From contig NZ_JBBOCA010000001.1 of the NCBI RefSeq assembly GCF_038002225.1, forward strand, positions 6,138,001-6,202,000: DNA of 64,000 bases, in the 5' to 3' direction. Shown here piece after piece: positions 8,801 through 17,600 of the stretch (position 1 is the first letter of the stretch; every line of letters starts with the position of its first letter). Origin of the DNA: Paenibacillus sp. FSL R7-0204 (lineage in GTDB: Bacteria > Bacillota > Bacilli > Paenibacillales > Paenibacillaceae). A program made the translations under genes and the position numbers. The notes below the pieces were generated by a model. That model was given only the letters and a program-made list of their open reading frames with translations, had not been told where the DNA came from and ran no database searches.

Positions 8801-9817
8801 GGCGAGCAAAACCATATATATTGTGGTTTGGGTCGAACTTGCCAAGCTTTTTAACTTTTGAGTTAGCTCATGGTTTGCTGTAAAGGTGATATGCCGGCCT
8901 TCAAATTGCTGCCTTAACGGTCTGGGATAGTCCAGAGGGAGTTCCAATACGGGAAGCGCACCCTTAAATTGTTCCATCCAGTACTCCTCATGCTTGTTAA
9001 GCGAGCCGGAAGCAAACATATTATTCTGCCATTCCGCAAAATCTTTGTATTGAAACTTCAAAGGAGCAAGGGTCTCGTTATTGTAGAGTTTGAACAGTTC
9101 ATCAATGAGAATATTACCCAGGGAGATTCCATCTGAGATAATATGGTGCATGTCAATAAGCAAGGTATATCCATCAAAAGTATTAAACAGTGCAGCTCTG
9201 ATTAAATTCCCCTTTTCCAAATCAAAGGGTTTAACAAAATCATTCATTTCTTGTATTAAATCAGATCTGTTACAGCTTTGTTTATACAATCGAAAATCAA
9301 AATTCTCATGGATGAATTCAAAGGGTTCGCCTTCTACAAAGCAAAATGACGTTCGCAATGATTCGTGACGCCTGATCAGTTCAATAAACGCTGTTTCCAG
9401 CTGCTTGACATCCACTCTTGCATCAAGTTCGATCGCTTCTGACATATTGTAGCTGATTCCTGTTTCTGCGATGGAGCTCAACAGGAATATTCTCTTTTGG
9501 GCAGAGGACAACCGATATTTGTCCTTAGTTTCAACCGGTTGAATTCGATACAGATTGGAGGGATTCCCTGCCTGTGCTGTATGCTCCAATTGGTACATCA
9601 AATCGGAAAATTTCGTATCCAGCAGAGCTTGAATGGCAGCTTCACCCTTCAAGCCATCAGCTATGCCCGTCATCATTTCCTCTAGTATTGCCTTTACAAC
9701 TTTCGTATTCTCTTTCTGATTTAGAATTTTTAAACTGCGCAGGGCATCTTCCTTAGTCATTTCTCCTTGTTTAAGATTTAACAGTATATGGGCATTTATC
9801 TGGTCAAGCTCATTCAT
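5870..9817 (-). CDS. NRPS module C-A-T with C-terminal half condensation domain
   Basis: About 1315 residues. An N-terminal stretch of about 90 residues rich in charged helices probably docks to the preceding PKS. A condensation domain with HHIISDG follows, then adenylation (YTSGSTGKPKG, YGPTEATVW, YRTGD), a carrier (VGGDSLL) and a tail of about 190 residues. The pocket residues I read from the A domain are D-I-V-Q-I-G-M-V-W, close to the known glycine signature DILQLGLIW, so glycine is the likely substrate. The tail resembles the second half of a condensation domain (HINTILAALYLYLFMELSG) but has no HHxxxDG. A similar tail ends the large NRPS of this operon, also just before a KS protein, so it may be a docking or gating element. 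ATG at 9817 behind GAGGGAAG is preferred to the in-frame GTG at 9838; it overlaps the upstream stop by 8 nt. Confidence 0.9.
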   Translation of the reverse strand: MNELDQINAHILLNLKQGEMTKEDALRSLKILNQKENTKVVKAILEEMMTGIADGLKGEAAIQALLDTKFSDLMYQLEHTAQAGNPSNLYRIQPVETKDKYRLSSAQKRIFLLSSIAETGISYNMSEAIELDARVDVKQLETAFIELIRRHESLRTSFCFVEGEPFEFIHENFDFRLYKQSCNRSDLIQEMNDFVKPFDLEKGNLIRAALFNTFDGYTLLIDMHHIISDGISLGNILIDELFKLYNNETLAPLKFQYKDFAEWQNNMFASGSLNKHEEYWMEQFKGALPVLELPLDYPRPLRQQFEGRHITFTANHELTQKLKSLASSTQTTIYMVLLAAYNILLMKYSGQEDIVVGSPAAGRHHDGVQNLIGFFINMLPLRNYPAGDKTIELFLEEVKLSQLKAIEYQDYQYEEIINKLNVPRNFSRNPLFDTVFTFQSHIRKTKTAAINHCNRTSKFDLSMEAFELGDEIHFTLEYCTALFKNETMHRMIAHYLTILNEITKNKNDKIMEINMLTIEEQRRYIHEFNNTQAPFFREKCIHELFEEQAARTPDRVALVMDREQMNYRELNELANRTARLLRGKGVGREDIVAVMMDHSFNMIGYLLGILKSGGAFLPIDPSYPEERVRLILEDSRAKYILVASAGAGDLYKDAAIIMDIQLMNAEESCNPEPVNQSGDMAYLLYTSGSTGKPKGVAVEHVSLMNFFSGIANRIEFIPEKTILALTTISFDIFLVETLLPLTLGLKVVIAGVKKQLDPASLAEIINTEKVDMLQATPSRMQMIIDNHQARSSLSRLSEIMIGGDVFQDKLLEEIVKLSDAKVYNMYGPTEATVWATVKELRAGERINLGSPLSNVKVYILDRNDLVQPIGVAGEICIGGEGVARGYFNNPELTRERFVPNPFSSKERIYRTGDLGKWLPDGEIEFLGRINNQLKIRGYRIEPGDIEAALLKHTSIHEALVMAIETDNSFKALCAYYTADCRLDIQELREYLLRKIPEYMVPAYMIQLDSFPISVNGKIDRRRLPVPEESSGKSAGYVPPASPAQNELAGLWSELLHREKDTIGMDDNFFNVGGDSLLLVKMQNRIEAKYPGHISVGAIFASPTIRGLSKLLDKRNSIKKKVNLDSLPIPEHYFVQYYTDRPVGSIQHCLPDHLVKKLQAIGAIGNFHINTILAALYLYLFMELSGQEQVTIQAALSEKGTIAPVRVCGSEIDSIMDLVKETDKQLKETMSEKYQMNEINEIIKAQPNIIPLILEKDRLEMNEGMIDFYDIIVSLEAPDKYIPFKVMYNARRLKPAEMEQLFMDYVELISVFCEEA

Positions 9818-12800
9818 ACTGCTTCCCTCTTTTCTCACTCAATAAGGCAATCCCTTCGGCAATAGAGGTATTTCCGGACTCTATAGTTTCAAGCAAGAGG
9901 AGAAGCTGCTCTTCATCCGTTTGAATTTCAAGCTCAATGCCCGTTCTCTCGCGGATATAATCTGACATCTCAACGATTGTAGAATAAGTGAAAATGTCCG
10001 AGATACTAAGAATTTGCGGATATACCTTATCAATCTCCCGCAATAACTGCATTGCCAGAATCGAATCCCCGCCCATATTATAGAAGGTTTGGTATACCTG
10101 AATCTCTTCTAAGCCAAGAACGTTCCCCCAGATAATGGCCAAACGGCTCTCTATCATTTGTTTCTCCGGATTCTCCAAACCGATTACATTGACATCCAAT
10201 AGACCTTCTTTTGATGCAGCAATATTATTACGGTCCTTGGTGATTCTTTGTTCTGCTTCACGCCGCAAATCTTCACTAAGGCTAAAGGAGGATAGCGACT
10301 CTTCAGGAAGGGAAGACATATATTCAAAATTAATACATCCTGGTAGAATATTAGTTACATCGGCAGTCTGAACGTCTTCAAAGACAGTGATTGCTTCTTC
10401 AGCACTCATTGCCAAAAAAATCTGATTCTCATCCGAAACACTATGTTCAGCAGCCATACCAACTCCCTTCCACAAAGGCCAGCTGATAGAAGTTCCAGGC
10501 AATCCCGTATGATTCCGGTACATGGCATATGAATCCAAATAGGAATTAGCTGCAGTATAATCACTCTGCCCTACTCCCCCAAGCAGCGAGGATACAGATG
10601 AAAAAAGCGTAAAGAAGTCAAGCGCATCATTTCTTGTCAAATGACCGAGAAGCCATGTCCCGTACACCTTTGGCGAAATGACTTCATCAAAGATCGCTGT
10701 GTCCTTGGCATAGATAAGACCTTTTCCTGCTACACCTGCGGTATGAATGATCCCCTTAATTGCCCCTTGGTTTGAACGGATTTTGTTCAAGACCTCTTCA
10801 AGCTCAGGGCCGTTGGAGATATCTGCCTTATAGTAGATATACTTTGCACCTGCCTGCTCAAGCTGTGTTAGCCTTTTTATTATTGCGCAGCAATGCATAT
10901 CTTCTTTTTTATGCAGGATTTCCTTCCAGAGATTCCGCTCAGGCAGTACTGTCCTACCGATCAAAGCAATCTCTACCTGATGCTGGGCAGTAAGATGTTT
11001 CCCAATCTCGAACCCGATCCCTCCTGCTCCTCCGGTTATAACATATACGCCTTCGGTATGATACTGGACCTCCCTGCCAATAGGATTCAGACTTACTCTG
11101 CGCATTTCCTGCAAGTATCTTTGGTTCTGGCGATAAGCGGTGCACGCTGCAGTGCCGCGCATAATCTCCGCTATGATCAGATCAATGGATGATTGCCAAT
11201 CTATATCAATATTTCTGCAGGTTATATTCTCATTTTCCTGGCCAACGACCTTGGTAAGCCCAAACAAGGGGGCGTTGTGGGGTTTGATGGCTTCTTCCTT
11301 CCCATCCACCAGATTCACATAATCCGAGATGGTAATCAAATCGGTTTTATAGTTGTATCCTTGAACAGACAACGAGCGTGCAATATTAAAAACGCTGTAC
11401 ACTCCCATTCTCTGGCTGTACTTGAGCTCGTCCAGTGCAGTGATATCTGGCTGCTTAGAGATGGACATTGCATGAATTATTTTTTGAATTTTGTATTGTT
11501 TTAATTCATGAAACAGCTCAGAATAATCGTTGTCTTCGCAGATGGTATACTTCCGGTGATTTAATTGCTGATATCCTTCACCCGATTCTACCTCTATCAC
11601 ATCAATCCCTGATTTCCGTAATCCCATAACCAGATGATCTGCCCAACCCGATCGGTCTTTAAAAACCAGAAATTGTCCGTATACATCACTTGCGTTTATT
11701 TCACCAAGCGGCGACGGGTACCATTGCATTGCAAAACCACCGCTGGCCTTCTTCGTAAAAGCAGATCTTTTAAACTCTTTTTCCGACACTCTTTTAATTG
11801 TATAATCAGCAATACTCATGAAGCAATTTCCATTCTCGTCAAGCAGTTCAATATCAAAAGAGATCGTTTCTTTATTATCGGCGTTCCGTTTTTGGACATA
11901 ACTGAAAAATCTCGGCGGCATAGGGCCAAAAACGGTGATTCTTTTATACATTAACGGCAGAAATATGCCATCCCCAACACTTTGGCTGATAACATTAACT
12001 GCACAATCCATCATAGCCGGATGGATATAGTATTGATTCAAATCCTCTTTGAACTCAATTGGAAGGTTCATCTCGGCAATTATTTCATCGGTTCCCAGAT
12101 AAACCGTACCCGAGTTGAACCATCTTGGTCCAAACTCAAAAGGCCCATTCACATTGGTGAACGCGGATTGGTATTGCCCTTGGCCGCAGTTGCTGATTAT
12201 TTCCTCAATACTATAGGTCTTCCCTTGAGGAGTATGGCCTGCAGAAGCACAACCCTGTACGTGAGTGATCCAGCTTGAGCCGTTTTGTTCATTATCCATC
12301 TTACTAACAATGGTGAAATTAAGTTGTCCAGTGCCTTTTTCAACAATAATCAACACTGTCTTCTCTTCTCCCGAATGGACTGCCAATGGTCGAATAAAGG
12401 TTACTTCACTTAGCTCCAAAACAGCATCCTTGTAGTATTTGTCAAATATTCTCTTGAACATTTCCAGATAGGTGGTACCTGGAACCACATGCATATTCAT
12501 AACTTTATGATCGCTTAATACCCAATGCTCGTTGACGGAGAATCGGGTCTCATACACATCTCTATCTGGAAGCTCAGTGACTCTTCTATGCACCAGAGGA
12601 TGTTCTTTCCTATGCTCCAAGGCATTTCCATGAAACTCAACAACATTGGGCGATGCCCAATATCTCAAACGTTCCAATGGATATGGCGGCAGGGATACTC
12701 TGTTTCTTCTGCTGCCTGCATATAATGTCTCCCACTCCACCTCTGCTCCCTTGATATACAATCTGCATAGCTCAGCAAGAGCCGTATCGGCAGCATGAGG

Positions 12801-14630
12801 ATTGGAATGGACTTCCTGGACTCTTTCCATGGCACTCAAGGTATACCCCTTTTTTTCTTTTTCGGTAAGCTCATTCGGACTTAATACTTTTTTGCTTGGC
12901 GGGACAAGCGTATGCTCGCCGTAGAAAAACCAGGATTTATCTATGGTCATGATTCCCTGTGAAACCAGAAGGTTTAATTTAGTCCTCAGATCAGGCATAT
13001 CCTGTACAGTGAATGCTATTCGAAATAGATAGTCTCCTCTGCCCGTGTTGGCGGTATAGCAAATATCCTGCATGGTCAACGATTCATTTCTGTTCACAAA
13101 CTGGACATACTTATTCAACGTATGCTCAAGCCCCGCCCTACTTTTGGCTGAGAGCTTCAGCAATCCGGGTGCTGAGGTTATATCCTGATCGTGCCGGACA
13201 GGCGGAGGTGCCTCTTCCAATACCAGATGGCAATTTGTTCCACTGAATCCGAACGAACTAACCCCGGCCCGCCGCGGCTTGCCGTTACTGTCCCAGCTAC
13301 TTGCGGTATCATTGACAAAAACAGGACTATCACAAAAATGGATGAATTGATTGGGATATTGAAAGTTTAGACTGGGGGGAATAATCCCGTTTTTCAGAGA
13401 CATCACAACTTTAATCAAGGAAGCCATTCCGGAAGCGCCCACAAGATGACCGATATTGGTTTTGACTGAGCCTATTCCGCAAAACTGCTTCTTATCGGTG
13501 TATCTCCGAAAAGCATTTGTTATCCCCTTAATTTCTATGGGATCGCCTAAGACTGTACCCGTGCCATGTGTTTCAATGTATCCGATAGTATCCGGTTCTA
13601 CCTTGGCCTCTTGCCAGGCATCAATAATCAGTTTTTCCTGGGCTTCCGCATTAGGAGCCGTGATTCCGTTCGATGCACCATCGTTATTAACGGCCCCTCC
13701 TTTGATCACAGCATAAATATGATCCCCATCATCAATCGCTTTGCTTAAAGGCTTCAATAGAACTGCCGAGGAGCCTTCCCCCCATACGGTGCCGTTGGCT
13801 GCATTGTCAAACGTTCTTACAATACCGTCATTCGACTCAACCATATCCATCTGGCTGGCTTGAGCCTTAAACCCGGGGAATATTGAGATATGGATGCCCC
13901 CGGCAATCGCCAGCTCACACTTCTTATCATTTATAGCCTGGCATGCCTGATGTACAGCAACCAAGCCGGAAGAACATGCCGTATCTATAACCATGCTTGG
14001 ACCTTGAAAATTGTAAATGTACGAAATCCTGCTGGCGAGAATACCCGCCCAGGAACCTGTAAGATGCATCTGATGGTGTTCAGTTACATATTTGTAATGT
14101 GAAGTATTTGTATGATCCTTTCCTACATACACTCCAACCTTTCCCCCGTACAGCTTATTTCCTCCATAGCCCGAGTCCTCGATAGCCAACATTGCAGTTT
14201 CGAGAAAGACACGCTGCAGGGGATCCATGAATTCAGCCTCTTTAGGAGGAATCCGAAAGAAATCCGCATCAAACTTATCAATTTCATTTAAGTACCCGCC
14301 CAAGATATAAATATCTTGTAAATCCTCTTCATTAGTAGCCAGGATCCCATTGAGCAGTTGGGCATGATAAGAATTCATCAGCAGCTGATTGGCGTCGTTC
14401 TGTCTTTCCTTTGGAAGTTCGCCGATACATGCTTTACCCTGAAGAAGATTATCCCAATACTCGTCAATATCAGCAGCTCCCGGAAATTTTCCGGATATTC
14501 CGATAATTGCAATATCTTGCTTGGTCTGAGGAGTGCTTTTTGCTATTTCCATGAGCAATTCCTTGGCAATGTGCTGAGGCAGCTTTTCATCCGCAACTTG
14601 CTGCAGTAAATAATTTTTGACCTTCTGCAT
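9810..14630 (-). CDS. AT-less PKS module KS-DH-KR-ACP
   Basis: A 1606-residue protein. A helical N-terminal stretch (about 1-37) is followed by a ketosynthase (Cys219, His355, His395), a linker without any AT, a dehydratase (about 675-970), a ketoreductase (TGGAGGIG; SSVSSLLGG and SDYTAANSY) and an ACP (MGGDSILAM). The dehydratase motif is unusual: consensus HxxxGxxxxP reads HKVMNMHVVP (His708, Asn712 for Gly, Pro717), although the partner Asp875 in HPAMMDCA is present. Activity is therefore probable but not certain. With extender units supplied in trans, the module should add two carbons, reduce and probably dehydrate, giving an alkene. The ATG shares one base with the TAA of the upstream gene, which suggests translational coupling. 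The sister protein encoded directly upstream has the same domain order, so the pair would build two consecutive double bonds. Confidence 0.9.
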   Translation of the reverse strand: MQKVKNYLLQQVADEKLPQHIAKELLMEIAKSTPQTKQDIAIIGISGKFPGAADIDEYWDNLLQGKACIGELPKERQNDANQLLMNSYHAQLLNGILATNEEDLQDIYILGGYLNEIDKFDADFFRIPPKEAEFMDPLQRVFLETAMLAIEDSGYGGNKLYGGKVGVYVGKDHTNTSHYKYVTEHHQMHLTGSWAGILASRISYIYNFQGPSMVIDTACSSGLVAVHQACQAINDKKCELAIAGGIHISIFPGFKAQASQMDMVESNDGIVRTFDNAANGTVWGEGSSAVLLKPLSKAIDDGDHIYAVIKGGAVNNDGASNGITAPNAEAQEKLIIDAWQEAKVEPDTIGYIETHGTGTVLGDPIEIKGITNAFRRYTDKKQFCGIGSVKTNIGHLVGASGMASLIKVVMSLKNGIIPPSLNFQYPNQFIHFCDSPVFVNDTASSWDSNGKPRRAGVSSFGFSGTNCHLVLEEAPPPVRHDQDITSAPGLLKLSAKSRAGLEHTLNKYVQFVNRNESLTMQDICYTANTGRGDYLFRIAFTVQDMPDLRTKLNLLVSQGIMTIDKSWFFYGEHTLVPPSKKVLSPNELTEKEKKGYTLSAMERVQEVHSNPHAADTALAELCRLYIKGAEVEWETLYAGSRRNRVSLPPYPLERLRYWASPNVVEFHGNALEHRKEHPLVHRRVTELPDRDVYETRFSVNEHWVLSDHKVMNMHVVPGTTYLEMFKRIFDKYYKDAVLELSEVTFIRPLAVHSGEEKTVLIIVEKGTGQLNFTIVSKMDNEQNGSSWITHVQGCASAGHTPQGKTYSIEEIISNCGQGQYQSAFTNVNGPFEFGPRWFNSGTVYLGTDEIIAEMNLPIEFKEDLNQYYIHPAMMDCAVNVISQSVGDGIFLPLMYKRITVFGPMPPRFFSYVQKRNADNKETISFDIELLDENGNCFMSIADYTIKRVSEKEFKRSAFTKKASGGFAMQWYPSPLGEINASDVYGQFLVFKDRSGWADHLVMGLRKSGIDVIEVESGEGYQQLNHRKYTICEDNDYSELFHELKQYKIQKIIHAMSISKQPDITALDELKYSQRMGVYSVFNIARSLSVQGYNYKTDLITISDYVNLVDGKEEAIKPHNAPLFGLTKVVGQENENITCRNIDIDWQSSIDLIIAEIMRGTAACTAYRQNQRYLQEMRRVSLNPIGREVQYHTEGVYVITGGAGGIGFEIGKHLTAQHQVEIALIGRTVLPERNLWKEILHKKEDMHCCAIIKRLTQLEQAGAKYIYYKADISNGPELEEVLNKIRSNQGAIKGIIHTAGVAGKGLIYAKDTAIFDEVISPKVYGTWLLGHLTRNDALDFFTLFSSVSSLLGGVGQSDYTAANSYLDSYAMYRNHTGLPGTSISWPLWKGVGMAAEHSVSDENQIFLAMSAEEAITVFEDVQTADVTNILPGCINFEYMSSLPEESLSSFSLSEDLRREAEQRITKDRNNIAASKEGLLDVNVIGLENPEKQMIESRLAIIWGNVLGLEEIQVYQTFYNMGGDSILAMQLLREIDKVYPQILSISDIFTYSTIVEMSDYIRERTGIELEIQTDEEQLLLLLETIESGNTSIAEGIALLSEKRGKQYE

Positions 14631-17600
14631 TAATGATGACCCTCCCGTTCCATTCTTTTGCTTGCCTGGTTTACATCAATCTCTCCCTTTACAAGCCGGT
14701 CCAGAATATCATCAATATCCGCGCCGATCTCCCACTCTTCCTCCCTGCTAGAGGTAGAGTGACTAAGTTGCTTGCGATCAATAAATTCAGCCAAATTTAT
14801 AATGGTAGGGAAAGTAAATATATCAGCGATATCAACTACTTCACCGAATGCCTTCACTATTTCTTTCAATAGCCCCGTCGCTAGTATAGAGTCTCCTCCC
14901 AAGTCATAAAAGTTATCATATATATTTAATTCATTCAGTCCGAGCATTTGCATCCAGATTTCTCCCAATATCTGTTCAGTATGATTAAAATCGTCTTCTG
15001 CTCTTCCGGTCAGCCGCAGCTTGGGCTTCATCCCCTGGGGTTGGGACGGCAATTTGTCCGATGCTCTGTTCACTCTTTTGAACTGATTCAGCCGTGATTT
15101 AATAGTGTCGGATACATTCAAAAAGCTACGGCCCCAATCTGCCTGGGTTAAGAATGTTTCGTTTAATACACCAGGCAGTACTTGTTCTGCCCGGGATTGT
15201 AAAATATGCTCAAACGCTTGGATTCCCATATGGTTGGAAATTGATCTAAAAATAGTCCTATCATCCGAAAGACCATAATCAAACGCTATGCCCGTCTCGC
15301 TCCAGGCAGGCCAGTTAATCGAAACTGTATGTTGGCCTTTGCCGTTTCTGTACCATGAATAGGTATCCATATATGCATTCGCCGCCGTATAGTCACTCTG
15401 GCCTGCGCCTCCCAAAATTGATGTAACAGAAGAGAACATCACGAAAAAATCCATGTTCTCTTTGGAGGTAACCCGGTCCAGATTGTAAGTGCCTTGTATT
15501 TTAGCGGCCATAACCTCTTTAAATGTGTCTTCATTTTTCCGGAATATAAATCCGTCACCGGCTATGCCTGCGCAGTGAATGACTCCGTTAACTTTACCGT
15601 GCTTCAGTATAATCTGCTCATATACTTTTCTCAGACTGTCAAAATCCGATACATCTACTGTGTAAGCATCAATCTGCGTTCCGCTTTCTTCTATTGCCTT
15701 AAGAGATTCCAACTTTTTGGATAGCTTATCATGGTCACCACTGCCAATGAGCAAGTCCCATTTCTCTCTTTCCGGCAATGGCGTTCTGCTGAGGATGCAT
15801 ATATTGACATTATCTTTGGAAGCCAGGAATTTTATCATTTCCATTCCTAATCCTCCTGTGCCTCCAGTGATGATATACACGCCTTGATTGCTTATCGGGA
15901 TGCGAGATTCATCTACAGCTATCAAATCTTTGATTTCCATTAGAGGAACATAACGCTGACTGGCACGATAAGATACACGCTTATTGTCAGTACGGTTCAA
16001 CTCCAGCCAAATATCCCCTATATCTGTACCTTCTTCAATATCAATTCCTTTGCAATATATGTTATCGTATTCCTGGCCAATAACTTGGCACAGCCCGAAT
16101 AACGCCGCGTTATGCGGATTATATTTCTGCTCTTTACCTGTAACGCGATAGGCGTAATCGGAAACAACGTACATACTTATATTCTTAATTTTATGGGCTA
16201 TGAGGGCTTTAGTAAGATAGAACAAACTAATTACACCCTTTTTCAACGCCTCATTCATACTCCTCTGATCATCGTCCCAGATGCTGTCATCCAGTGAGAG
16301 CAGGTGGATTATACGTTCAATAGAACCTCTATGCTGGCATGCCTCCAGCAATCTTGTGTAATCTTCTTGGGTGCTGCGGATGGTAAAATGATTATTGCAT
16401 TCAACATAGCTGTCACCTGTCTGAACTTCAATATAATCCATTCCTCGTTTCTTGAATCCATCGCTTATTCTGCCGCTTGCTCCCTCACTCCCTTTAAAGA
16501 GAATCGTTATTCCCTTTGCCGGCTCATGCTGTCTGTTCACGTTCTCATTCTCGAGCGGGGACCAGACCATTTCATAATATTGCAGTCCGGTTTCCTTTTT
16601 CTCCAGCTGCTGCAAGTGAGAATTGACTTTCTTTATGGTATAACCTTCGATCTCTGCGATCGGATCGAATTGGGCATCAAATAGCGTAATATTATACGTT
16701 CGGGCTTCCGTGCCAGTGTAGTTGCCCACTTGATGAACATAACTGTAAAAACTCCCGGGGATATTCTTGAATACTTTAATTCTTTTGTAACCAAAGGGAA
16801 GATAAAGTCCTTCTCCGATACTATTTATCGCTAAATTCACCGCACAATCCATTAGAGATGGATGGAGGGTGAATAGTTGCAGATCCTCATTGTATATTTC
16901 AGGGAGCTCCAAATAGGCCAGCGCCTCATTATCACCTTGGAACATTTCCACTATAGTCTTCCATCTAGGTCCCGTCGTGATTGCTTCTTCTTCCTGGGAT
17001 TGATTAAAAATCAAGCTGGGCTGGTCTTTAAAACGATTCCACAGACTTTCCATATGGTCATTAGCTTGCTTCATTGGATGCTCCGTAAATATGATGCTGC
17101 CCACCGCATGCTTGGTCCAATCTCCATCACCATCTGCTGCTGACTTGCTGGCAATGACAAACTCCGGGATTGCCGAAGTTGTCACACAAATATGAACGGT
17201 TTTCGGTTCTCCTTCCTCTACGATCATTGGAGTCAAAAACGTTACATTACCAAGCTCAAATGAACGTTCGGGATAACTCTCATGACAAATATTGATCATC
17301 ATGTCGAGATAGGCGGTTCCGGGTAAAACACATCTTCCCATAACTCTGTGCTCACTCAGTATCCAGTTTTTTTCTGAACTGAGCTCAAATATGTACACAT
17401 CTTCATTCACTGATCTTATAAGTTTTTTATCAGCCAGCGGATGCAGCTCCCGGCCGTCAATAACCGGACCCAGATTAATCCAGCACCGGCTTGGCATAAA
17501 TGGATAAACAGGGAGGCTGATCCTGCGGTATTGACACGGTTCATACATATCGCTCCAATTCACATCCGCACCTGCAATATATAAACCGCATAACTCCTTT

